Source: Thioclava nitratireducens (lineage in GTDB: Bacteria; Pseudomonadota; Alphaproteobacteria; Rhodobacterales; Rhodobacteraceae). From it: 64,000 nucleotides of DNA. Each line of letters starts with the position of its first letter. The first letter of the stretch is position 1. Positions 43,543-51,351 of the stretch are shown in pieces. Location: assembly GCF_001940525.2 (NCBI RefSeq), contig NZ_CP019437.1, positions 3,211,501 to 3,275,500 on the forward strand. The letters are read 5' to 3'. A program made the translations under genes and the position numbers. The notes beneath the pieces are model-generated. The model was not told the origin of the DNA, made no database searches, and saw nothing but the letters and a program-made list of their open reading frames with translations.

Positions 43543-44793
43543 TTACTGGGCCAGCGACACGGCCTTGACGAGTTCCTTGGCGGCGGTCTCGGCGTCATAG
43601 TCGCCGTTGAAATTCGCCGTCACCACGTCATAGATCGCGTTCTTCACCGAAGCCGGGTCAGCATGGCCATGCGCCATAGAGCCCAGAAGCGTGCCGTTCT
43701 GGCTCGCCGACTTCAGCTGAGCCATCGCCTTCTTGCCGCAAGCGTCGAACTCTTCGTCCGACACGTCGGTGCGCGAGGGAACAGAGCCTTTCACCGTGTT
43801 GAAGGCGATCTGGAACGAGGGCGACATCACGGCTTTCGCCATTGCGTCCTGTGCGGCCTGTGCGTCCTCGCCCACCTTGAACATCGCGAACTGGTCGGCG
43901 TTGAAAGTCACATCGTCCGCGGTGCCCGGGGTCCGGAAGCAGCCGAAATCGACCTCGGCCTCTTTGCCGGCCCGCAGGAATTCACCCTTGGCCCAGTCGC
44001 CCATCATCTGGAAGGCGGCCTCGCCATTGATGACCATCGCGGTCGCGAGGTTCCAATCGCGGCCCGAGAAGTTCGGGTCGACGAAGCTGTGGAGCTGCTC
44101 CATGCGCTTGAAGGATTCGACCATCTGCGGACCGCCGAGCGCGTCGGGATCGAGATCGATGAAGGCCTTCTTATAGAAGTCGGGGCCACCGACCGAGAGC
44201 ACGACGCCATCGAACATCGTCGCTTCCTGCCAGGGCTGGCCACCAGCGGCGAGCGCGATCTTCCCGGAATCCTTCACCTTCTGCATCGCGGCGATGAACT
44301 CATCCCAGGTCTTCGGCTCTTCGATCCCCAGATCGGCAAGCATCTTCTTGTTCGACCAGACCCAGTTGGTCGAGTGCACGTTCACCGGAACCGCGACCCA
44401 GTGACCGTCGTATTTCGAGAACTTCTGGAGCGCCTCGGGCACGACGGCATCCCAGTTGCCATCGGCCGCCACCTTGTCGAGCTGGGCCAAAGCGCCCTGC
44501 TGTGCCCAATCGGAGATGTCGAAGCCGAGCATCTGGACCGCGGTCGGCGGATCACCGGAGGTGACGCGCGCACGCAGCACCGTCATCGCGCTCTGGCCGC
44601 CGCCACCGGCGACGGGCATGTCCTTCCAGCCGATCCCCTCCTTCTGCAGATCGTCCTTGAGAACGTTGAGAGCGGCCGCCTCGCCGCCCGACGTCCACCA
44701 GTGAAGGACCTCCACATCCTTCGCTTGCGCCGACCCTGCGACGAGCGCCAGAACGCTCGCCATTTTCAGTGTCCGTCCGATGTAACTACGCAT
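43543..44793 (-). CDS. ABC sugar-binding periplasmic protein
   Basis: A 416-residue extracellular solute-binding protein (family 1). The signal peptide spans residues 1-24 ([14 protein letters not shown]). The mature protein starts with [20 protein letters not shown], the pattern of glucose/mannose/oligosaccharide-binding proteins, and [14 protein letters not shown] and [13 protein letters not shown] are further family landmarks. It is the first gene of the long leftward operon and is followed by a stabilising hairpin. The sugar cannot be named; the downstream oxidoreductases and KDG kinase suggest an oxidisable hexose or its acid. Confidence 0.9.
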   Translation of the reverse strand: MRSYIGRTLKMASVLALVAGSAQAKDVEVLHWWTSGGEAAALNVLKDDLQKEGIGWKDMPVAGGGGQSAMTVLRARVTSGDPPTAVQMLGFDISDWAQQGALAQLDKVAADGNWDAVVPEALQKFSKYDGHWVAVPVNVHSTNWVWSNKKMLADLGIEEPKTWDEFIAAMQKVKDSGKIALAAGGQPWQEATMFDGVVLSVGGPDFYKKAFIDLDPDALGGPQMVESFKRMEQLHSFVDPNFSGRDWNLATAMVINGEAAFQMMGDWAKGEFLRAGKEAEVDFGCFRTPGTADDVTFNADQFAMFKVGEDAQAAQDAMAKAVMSPSFQIAFNTVKGSVPSRTDVSDEEFDACGKKAMAQLKSASQNGTLLGSMAHGHADPASVKNAIYDVVTANFNGDYDAETAAKELVKAVSLAQ

Positions 44794-44849
44794 TGATTTT
44801 CCTCCCTGTTGCGTTGTCGTTACACATCCCTCCCGCGCGACCCTTCAGG

Positions 44850-46376
44850 TCATTCGGGTCTCACCCAAGGCTCCCGCGTGCGACCGATGCGCATCACGAG
44901 CGTCTTGATCTCGAAGAACTCCTCCAGGCCATAGCGTCCGATCTCTCTCCCCTGACCGGATTGCTTGACTCCGCCGAAGCTCAATTCCGGAAAGCCGTCC
45001 ATCCAAGTATTCGTCCAGACGGTCCCCGCCTGCGCCCGAGTCGAGAACTCGAGACAGGTGTGGACGTTCTCGCTCCAAACGCCCGCAGACAGACCGTAGC
45101 TTGCGTCGTTCGTTAGCGCTACAGCTTCGTCCATCGTCCGGAAGGTCAGCACCGAGAGAACCGGCCCGAACACCTCTTCTCGGGCGATCGCCATCTCCGG
45201 CGAAACGCCGCGCACGACTGTCGGCTGATAGAATTGCCCCTCGAGCCCCGGCACGGTCATCGGCCCGCCCCCCAGCGCGATCTCGGCCCCCTCGGTGACC
45301 GCGGCGCGGACGTAGTCGTCGATCTTGCCTTGATGCTGGACGGAGATGATCGCCCCGACCTGCGTGCGCGGGTCAAGCGGATCGCCGAAGGCCACGCGCT
45401 TCGACAGCTCCACGACGCGCTCGACCACCTCATCCACGATATCTTCATGGACGATGATCCGGCTGCTCGAATTGCAGCATTGCCCGGTATTGAAATAGAC
45501 GCCGAAGGTGATCGCGTCGGCTGCGCTCTCGATATCGGCATCTGGGAACACGACCTGCGGATTCTTCCCGCCCAGCTCCAGTGCGACCTTTTTCAACGTG
45601 CTCGACGCAGCCGCCGAGATCGCCTTGCCGACCGCGGTCGAGCCGGTGAATGTTACCATGTCAACCGCCTCATGCGTCGTCATCACGCTGCCCACGGACG
45701 CCCCGTAGCCCAGAACGATATTCACGACGCCCGGCGGCATCCCTGCCTCGAACAACAGCTCCCCGAGCATCACCGTGGTCGACGGCGTCAGCTCGGACGG
45801 TTTGATTACCGTGGTGCAGCCGGCGGCGAGCGCGAAGGGCAGCTTCTGGCTCAGGATCCAGAACGGGAAGTTCCACGGCGTGATCATCGACACAACACCG
45901 ATTGGGTCTTTGACGACGACACCGAGGATGTCGGGCCCCAGCGTATTGTGGCTATCGCCATGCATCGTGCGCGCCAACGACGCCGCGTAGCGCCACAGAT
46001 CGGCCGCGCCCGACACTTCGGCGCGCGATTGCGAGATCGGCTTGCCACTCTCGAGCGTCTCCAGCAGCGCCATCCGTTCGACATTGCCCTCGATCAGATC
46101 GGCGACGCGCAGCAGCACTGTCGCGCGCTCCTTGCCCGAGATCCGGCTCCAGACGCCGCTGTCGAACGCCTCGCGCGCCGCGACGATCGCGGCTTCCGCA
46201 TCGGCTTCGGCGCCCAGTGCCGCGCGGCTGACGAGGCAACCATGCGCCGGGGACATCCGATCGTAGGTCTCGCCGGAGGCACTGTCGCGCCACTCGCCTG
46301 CGATCAGGTGTCGGCAGATGAAGGGCTCTGCGGAGATCGCGGCGTCAACGGCAGAGATCAGGTTCAGCTCGGTCAT
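44850..46376 (-). CDS. Aldehyde dehydrogenase family protein
   Basis: A 508-residue aldehyde dehydrogenase. VVSMITPWNFPFWILSQKLP, FTGSTAVGKAISAAASSTLK, the base motif VALELGGKNPQVVFPDADIE and the catalytic Cys in YFNTGQCCNSSSRIIV are intact. The ATG at 46376 follows the hydratase stop codon by 2 bases, and the frame begins with a short non-homologous tail. It is the third gene of the CoA-transferase/hydratase operon, so the aldehyde is likely an intermediate of a short-chain acid route. It is distinct from the two other aldehyde dehydrogenases in this window. Confidence 0.9.
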   Translation of the reverse strand: MTELNLISAVDAAISAEPFICRHLIAGEWRDSASGETYDRMSPAHGCLVSRAALGAEADAEAAIVAAREAFDSGVWSRISGKERATVLLRVADLIEGNVERMALLETLESGKPISQSRAEVSGAADLWRYAASLARTMHGDSHNTLGPDILGVVVKDPIGVVSMITPWNFPFWILSQKLPFALAAGCTTVIKPSELTPSTTVMLGELLFEAGMPPGVVNIVLGYGASVGSVMTTHEAVDMVTFTGSTAVGKAISAAASSTLKKVALELGGKNPQVVFPDADIESAADAITFGVYFNTGQCCNSSSRIIVHEDIVDEVVERVVELSKRVAFGDPLDPRTQVGAIISVQHQGKIDDYVRAAVTEGAEIALGGGPMTVPGLEGQFYQPTVVRGVSPEMAIAREEVFGPVLSVLTFRTMDEAVALTNDASYGLSAGVWSENVHTCLEFSTRAQAGTVWTNTWMDGFPELSFGGVKQSGQGREIGRYGLEEFFEIKTLVMRIGRTREPWVRPE

Positions 46377-46378
46377 GT

Positions 46379-47146
46379 TCAAAGTCCCGAAAAATTAGGT
46401 TTGCGTTTCTCGCGGAAGGCCGTGACCCCTTCGGCGCGATCTTCGCTGGCCGAAATGGCGGCACTTCCAAGCGCCTCAGCCATTGCACCGCGATCTTCAC
46501 CCGCCGCTACATGGATCATCGATTTCGTGATTTCGACGGCGCGGGGCGACAGCCCGAGCGCACGGTCGATCAGGGCCTGCGCTGCCGCGCGCGGATCTTC
46601 GGAGACCGCGGCCACGAAGCCGACCGACAGCGCCCGGTCGACCTTCACGCGGTGGCCGAAAAGCGCCATCTCCTTCACCATCGGTTCGGGCAGCAGACGC
46701 ATCAGCCGCTGCGTGCCCGACCAGCCGGGAACGATCCCGACGCCAGCTTCCGGGAGGGCAAGGCTGGCGCCGGGTGCCATGACCCGAAGGTCGCAGGCTG
46801 CGGCAAGTTCGAGACCGCCCCCGAAGGCGTGTCCGTTCAGCACCGCAATCGTCGGCTTCGAGAGGCGCGCGAGCCGGTCGAAGATCCGATGTCCGTCGCG
46901 GACCCAATGCCGCGCGAACTCGGTCGGGCTCAGATCGCCCCATCCGTTGATATCCGCCCCGGTGCAGAAGGCCCGGTCGCCCTCGGCGCTCACCAGCACG
47001 CAGCGAATCTCGACGTCTCTTTCGATCCGATCGAGATGCGCCTCGAGCGCGCTCAGCATCTCGACCGTGAGGGCGTTCATCTTCGCCGGGTTGTCGAGAC
47101 GCAGCTCTGCCACCGCGCCGTCGATGATCAGGTGAATGTCACTCAT
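46379..47146 (-). CDS. Enoyl-CoA hydratase/isomerase family protein
   Basis: A 255-residue crotonase-fold protein. The oxyanion-hole strands are FCTGADINGWG near residue 60 and GHAFGGGLELAAACDLRVMA near 105. The catalytic Glu position is filled in LALPEAGVGIVPGWSGTQRL, with one Glu (PEAG) preserved. The start at 47146 overlaps the CoA-transferase stop by ATGA. The likely role is hydration or isomerisation of an acyl-CoA made by the CoA-transferase. Crotonase-fold enzymes are diverse, so hydrolase or decarboxylase activity is possible. Confidence 0.88.
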   Translation of the reverse strand: MSDIHLIIDGAVAELRLDNPAKMNALTVEMLSALEAHLDRIERDVEIRCVLVSAEGDRAFCTGADINGWGDLSPTEFARHWVRDGHRIFDRLARLSKPTIAVLNGHAFGGGLELAAACDLRVMAPGASLALPEAGVGIVPGWSGTQRLMRLLPEPMVKEMALFGHRVKVDRALSVGFVAAVSEDPRAAAQALIDRALGLSPRAVEITKSMIHVAAGEDRGAMAEALGSAAISASEDRAEGVTAFREKRKPNFSGL

Positions 47147-48714
47147 GGCGTCCACCCCATCGGGGCGTCGGCGAGCAACTTCGTGGACATGGTGACGGCA
47201 TTCTCCGCCACGCGCACACGCCCCTCGGAGGCGCCGACGATATCGCGCTCAGGATCGATCCCCGGCATGATTTCGGTGGCGATGAGCCCCTTGTCATCGA
47301 GCCGCATCACGCAGCGCTCGGTGATATAGAGCACCTCCTGCCCCTGCTCTCGCGCACGCTCCCCGGAGAAGGTCACATGTTCGACCCGGTCGACCATCTT
47401 GGTGAACTTGCCGGGCGCGCGGACGCGGATGCCAGCCTCGTCCATCTCCATCTGCGCGCCTGCCTCGAACCAGCCCGAGAAGACGATCTTGCGCGCATGG
47501 GCGGTGATATCGACGAAGCCGCCGCAGCCTGCGGTGAGGTAAGGTTTCTTGCCGAGCTTGGAGACATTCACATTCCCCTGCACATCGACCTCGAGGAAGG
47601 ACAGGAAGGACATGTCGAACCCGGCGCCCTGGAAATAGATGAATTGCTGCGGCGAGGGCACGTAGCCATCGGCGTTCGATGCACAGCCGAAAGCAAATCC
47701 GGTCAAGGGCATCCCGCCCACCGCGCCCTGTTCGATCGCCCAGGTGACCGCATCATGGTGGCCCTCTTCGAGCAGGATGCGCGGCACCATCGCCGAAATC
47801 CCGAAGCCGAGATTGGCGGTCATGCCGCCGCGAAGCTCCATTGCTGCGCGCCGCGCGATGACCTTCTCGATGCCATGTTCGGCCAATTCGAAGCTCGACC
47901 ACGGACGCATCACTTGCCCCGAGATCGCCGGATCGTAGGGCGTCTCGCAGGTTTGTTTCTGATCCTCGTCCACGACCACGCAGTCCACAAGATGCCCCGG
48001 CACCCGGACATCGTGGGGGCGCAGGGAGCCCGCAGCCGTGACGCGCTCCACCTGCGCGATCACAAGCCCGCCATTGTTGCGCACCGCAATCGCCTGCTCG
48101 AGCCCGCCGAGATAGGCTCCCTCGTGCTCATAGGTCAGATTGCCGCGCTCATCCGCGGTGGTGGCGCGCAGGATGCAGACGTCGGGGTAAATATTCGGAA
48201 AATGGAGCCAGGTGTCACCATCGAACTCCACCCGGCGCACGATGGGCGCGCCTGCTGCGCGATCGTTCATCGCACAGCCCTCGCGCTCGGGGTCGACGAA
48301 GGTCTTCAAGCCGACCTTGGTCATCACGCCCGGACGGCGCGCCGCCGCCTCGCGATGCATATCGAACAGGATGCCGGAGGGCACGTTATAGGCTGCCACC
48401 CGATCCTCAACGACCATCTTCCAGATTTCCGGCATCGGCAGGTTCGAGGAGCCCGACGGGTAGGATCCTGCCAGAACGGTATCGAGCAGACCATCCTTCG
48501 CGATGTGGTCGATGCCCTTCACCCCGTACATGTCCCCCGCGGCGATCGGGTGGATTGTAGTGATGTTTTTCGGATGCTGCTCCCGATCGAAGCGCTCGCC
48601 GATCGCCTTGAGCACGGAGTCGGGACACCCCAACGCCGAAGACGAGGAAACCGTGATGACAGCACCATCCGCAATCTTCCCTACCGCTTCCGACGCACTG
48701 ACAATCGTGCCCAT
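47143..48714 (-). CDS. Fused acetate/3-oxoacid-type CoA-transferase (family I, YdiF-like)
   Basis: A 523-residue protein with both CoA-transferase subunits in one chain. The alpha half begins IVSASEAVGKIADGAVITVS. The beta half carries the catalytic Glu in VTWAIEQGAVGGMPLTG and the glycine-rich FGCASNADGYVPSPQQF. Family I enzymes exchange CoA between acyl-CoA and a free acid through a glutamyl-CoA intermediate. The start at 48714 follows GGGAGAAG; the open frame upstream covers the promoter and is not coding. It is the first gene of its operon and lies behind a near-consensus promoter with two palindromic operators. Confidence 0.9.
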   Translation of the reverse strand: MGTIVSASEAVGKIADGAVITVSSSSALGCPDSVLKAIGERFDREQHPKNITTIHPIAAGDMYGVKGIDHIAKDGLLDTVLAGSYPSGSSNLPMPEIWKMVVEDRVAAYNVPSGILFDMHREAAARRPGVMTKVGLKTFVDPEREGCAMNDRAAGAPIVRRVEFDGDTWLHFPNIYPDVCILRATTADERGNLTYEHEGAYLGGLEQAIAVRNNGGLVIAQVERVTAAGSLRPHDVRVPGHLVDCVVVDEDQKQTCETPYDPAISGQVMRPWSSFELAEHGIEKVIARRAAMELRGGMTANLGFGISAMVPRILLEEGHHDAVTWAIEQGAVGGMPLTGFAFGCASNADGYVPSPQQFIYFQGAGFDMSFLSFLEVDVQGNVNVSKLGKKPYLTAGCGGFVDITAHARKIVFSGWFEAGAQMEMDEAGIRVRAPGKFTKMVDRVEHVTFSGERAREQGQEVLYITERCVMRLDDKGLIATEIMPGIDPERDIVGASEGRVRVAENAVTMSTKLLADAPMGWTP

Positions 48715-48760
48715 AGTCCGCTTCTCCCTGTTCAACCGCACGTCCGCTAAAACAATTTTA

Positions 48761-48803
48761 GGAACGTTCCAAAATAGATAGGAACGTTCCAATTTTTTGT
48801 CAA
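48761..48803 (-). promoter_or_regulatory. Near-consensus promoter with twin GGAACGTTCC operators
   Basis: On the minus strand TTGACA (48803-48798) and TATCTA (48780-48775) are exactly 17 bases apart. One perfect 10-base palindrome GGAACGTTCC (48790-48781) fills the spacer. A second identical copy (48770-48761) covers the expected start point. Centres are 20 bases apart, on the same face of the helix. This is a textbook arrangement for tight repression, by an unidentified LacI- or TetR-like protein. Confidence 0.85.
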
Positions 48804-48899
48804 ACGTCTTTTTTGAGTGCGGGGCCCAAGGAGTGCCGAAAGGCATGGCTACAGCTAGGAAACGAAGGAGTTTCGGTGCCCTCCGTCCCTCCGAAGCGT

Positions 48900-49373
48900 T
48901 CAGGCCACGAGGCCGAGCGCCTCGTCACTTGCGGCGCCGGAATACTTGTCGCGCGGCGGCCACGGCCGGTCCTGCCAAGGCGGCGTGAAGATGAAGCTCG
49001 AGACCGACCGCCCGTCGAGGAGCGCCCCATTTCCTGCTCCGTGCGCGTAGTCGTAATAGAGTTTGACGATCTCTTCGCGGCTCACCTGCTCCGTCGCCTC
49101 GTGGGCCATGCAGGCTTCCCGCCACACGCGGCCCCGGTCATACCCGACACCCTCGGGCAACTGAAAACCTTCGTAATAGTCGAGGAACCAGAACCTCTTG
49201 AACATCGGAGTGAATACGGTCTCGACAAGCCCGAACTCATCGAACAGGTACGGCCCTTCGGGGCTGTGCTCGAGCAGGAACCCGTCGATGTCGCGATAGA
49301 GGGACAGGAGCTTCTCGGCCCAATCGTCGCGACGGTCGCGATCTTGGTTAAGCACGAACTGATACCCTGTCAT
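48900..49373 (-). pseudogene. Glutathione S-transferase-like protein lacking its N-terminal domain
   Basis: The frame reads MTGYQFVLNQDRDRRDDWAE, then FLLEHSPEGPYLFDEFGLVE, FTPMFKRFWFLDYYEGFQLP and KLYYDYAHGAGNGALLDG. These are the all-helical C-terminal domain of a GST-like protein. About 80-90 residues carrying the thioredoxin-fold, glutathione-binding half are missing; the sequence beyond 49373 does not encode them. The ATG at 49373 may be just an internal Met. Without the N-terminal domain it is unlikely to bind glutathione. It is divergent from another gene that is 5'-truncated at the same point. Confidence 0.75.
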
Positions 49374-49408
49374 CGTGAACGCCCCCTCTCGCGCGCCCGG
49401 CAAGGGAC

Positions 49409-50016
49409 TTGGGGACGAGGCGATCATCACGGGTAAGTTCACCCGATCCGATCAACGACGTCGCGACCCTGAACATGCGCTCGGCCCCGTCGACCGGGGC
49501 AAGCATCGTCACCCGCCTCGCGGATGGGCAGAATCTGCGCAATCTCGGGTGTCGCATGGCAGAGGGGCGCCGTTGGTGCCAAGTTGCGACGCTCGCCGAT
49601 CCTGGCTTCGAGGGCTGGGCTGCGGGAGAGTATTTGATCGAAGGCACCGGGACACCGACTCGAGCGGAAGCCGTCCCGAGTCCGAAACCGAAGATCGTGA
49701 CAGGCTCAGGTCAGGAACGCGTGGGTTTCACCTCAGGCAGTTCGGATGCGCGACTTCAGGGGGGGGCTCCAGCCCGGGAAATCGCGCCGTTACCTGCTCA
49801 ACGCGCGGGACGGCAGGATCTCAACCTTCGGGTGATGGTGCAGGAAGCCCCCTCACCTACCGAATCTACAACCCCGACAAGAGCCCTCTCTTGGGCGAAA
49901 TGACGAAGAGCAAGGATTACCGCGGTCAGCTTTTCCAGTCGGGCGATCATGTGATCGAGGTGATCAACAGCACCAATGCGCCCTCGAGCTATGAGCGTCT
50001 CGTCGCGGTCAAGTAA
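49409..50016 (+). pseudogene. Bacterial SH3-domain protein remnant with several frameshifts
   Basis: Frame 2 begins with LNMRSAPSTGASIVTRLADG and ends its SH3b domain at FEGWAAGEYLIEG. Then the coding sense hops between frames: near a run of eight G (49760-49767) to a frame with RRYLLNARDG, back to DLNLRV, and finally to TYRIYNPDKSPLLGEMTKSK with SSYERLVAVK at the stop (50016). At least three frameshifts are needed to read it as one protein. The signal peptide normally before the SH3b domain is absent. The gene is dead. Confidence 0.7.
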
Positions 50017-50100
50017 GCGCGCGACGCAGCCCGCATGACACAGGCCACCGTCAAGCGCTTCCCACACAGGAAATACCGCGGTTAAGCGGCCCACGTCAGT

Positions 50101-50189
50101 CATCGGAGGGGAGGAGGAGGCGGTGACCTCAGGGAGGAGGAGAGAGGCCACCGCCAATTTCCGAGGCTCAGGGAGGAGGAGAGAGCCTC
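50101..50189 (-). ncRNA. Cuckoo/CcsR-type small RNA with two CCUCCUCCC-loop hairpins
   Basis: Two hairpins on the minus strand carry the same 13-base loop, 5'-UCUCCUCCUCCCU. Hairpin 1 has a perfect 7-bp stem (50183-50189 with 50163-50169), loop 50170-50182. Hairpin 2, 10 bases further on, has a 9-bp stem with one G-U pair (50144-50152 with 50122-50130), loop 50131-50143. A third CCTCCTCCC lies at 50117-50109. Paired hairpins with anti-Shine-Dalgarno CCUCCUCCC loops define the cuckoo RNAs, including CcsR1-4 of Rhodobacter, which are stress-induced. It lies downstream of an efflux operon on the same strand, so it may be processed from that transcript. No promoter was identified. Confidence 0.72.
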
Positions 50190-50306
50190 AGGAACTGGTG
50201 CAGCGAATTGCCCGCTGCGTTGGGATTGTTTTCGCACAGATGCTGCGCCGCAGAAATAGCTTATTCGACATAGCCGCGCTGCATCTTCCGCATAGCTGTC
50301 GCAAGG

Positions 50307-51347
50307 TCAGGATCCGTGCTGCGGCGCGCTGACCTCGGCCGATAGTCCCGGGGCCAATCTCGCAGTCTGCGGCTGATCCGGGTCAATCGAGATGCGCACC
50401 GGCACGCGCTGCGCGATCTTGGTGAAGTTGCCGGTCGCATTGGAGCCCGACAGCAGGCTGAACTGCCCTGCCGTGGCAGGCGAGAACCGTTCGATATGGC
50501 CTCTGAACTCGGTCTTCCCCAGAGCGTCGACGGTGAAGGTCACCGGCTCACCCATGCGCAGCCCTGCCAGCTGGGTCTCCTTGTAATTCGCGATCAGCCA
50601 GAGGTCGGAGGGCACGAGCGAAACCAGCGTGCTCCCGGCGCTGACGAACTTGCCGACCCGAGCCGAAACCTGACCCAGTCGCCCATCCTGGGGCGCACGG
50701 ATCACCGCATGATCGAGCGCCACCTGCGCCGCATCCAGCGACGCCTGCGCGGCATCGGTCTTCGCGGCGAGCGAGCGTTTGTTCAATTCCGCCGTCTGAA
50801 CCGCTTGTTGGGCCACATCGATGGCGCTTCGCGCCTCTTGCACGCCCGCCTTCGCCTGATCGAGCGTAAGCTGCGCCTGATCGGCATCCGATTGCGAGAC
50901 ATAGCTTTTCTTCGTCAGCTTCGAGGCCCGGTCGCGCGCGGTCTGCGCGGTGGCCTGCGCCGCTTTCGCCGAGGCCAGCGCGGCCTGTTTCGCCTCCAGC
51001 GTCGCCTTGGCCGAGTTCACCGCCTGCGCCCCGTTGGATTGCGCGGCCTTCGCCGTCTCAAGCGCGGCCTGCGCCTGTTCCACCGCCGCTTTCAACGCGC
51101 GATCGTCCAGCCGCACCAGCACATCGCCCTTCTTGACCTCCTCGAAATCGCTGACCGGCACCGCCGTGACTTCGGCCGCGACCTGCGCGGAGATCGGCGT
51201 GACCTTGCCCTGCAGATAGGCATTGTCGGTCCATGCGACGTCGGAACGGAAAGGCGGAAGGCGCCATGCATAGAGCACGGTCGCGACACCGGCGAGCGCG
51301 ATCAAAAGGATCAGGGCAGAAGCAATATAGCGGCGGGTCTGAGACAT
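50307..51347 (-). CDS. HlyD/EmrA-family membrane fusion protein
   Basis: A 346-residue periplasmic adaptor anchored by one N-terminal helix (YIASALILLIALAGVATVLY). The first half-barrel/lipoyl segment GKVTPISAQVAAEVTAVPVS and the second lipoyl half VIRAPQDGRLGQVSARVGKF flank a long Ala/Gln-rich coiled-coil hairpin (residues about 90-210). The start at 51347 lies 4 bases after the transporter stop. With the MFS gene upstream it should form a tripartite EmrAB-like pump delivering drugs to an outer-membrane channel; no TolC gene is present. The coupling suggests regulation by the MarR protein. Confidence 0.9.
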   Translation of the reverse strand: MSQTRRYIASALILLIALAGVATVLYAWRLPPFRSDVAWTDNAYLQGKVTPISAQVAAEVTAVPVSDFEEVKKGDVLVRLDDRALKAAVEQAQAALETAKAAQSNGAQAVNSAKATLEAKQAALASAKAAQATAQTARDRASKLTKKSYVSQSDADQAQLTLDQAKAGVQEARSAIDVAQQAVQTAELNKRSLAAKTDAAQASLDAAQVALDHAVIRAPQDGRLGQVSARVGKFVSAGSTLVSLVPSDLWLIANYKETQLAGLRMGEPVTFTVDALGKTEFRGHIERFSPATAGQFSLLSGSNATGNFTKIAQRVPVRISIDPDQPQTARLAPGLSAEVSAPQHGS

Positions 51348-51351
51348 CGGA

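Noticed and set aside
45234-47135. 633-codon plus-strand open frame
   Set aside because: Antisense to the aldehyde dehydrogenase and enoyl-CoA hydratase, with no motif of its own.
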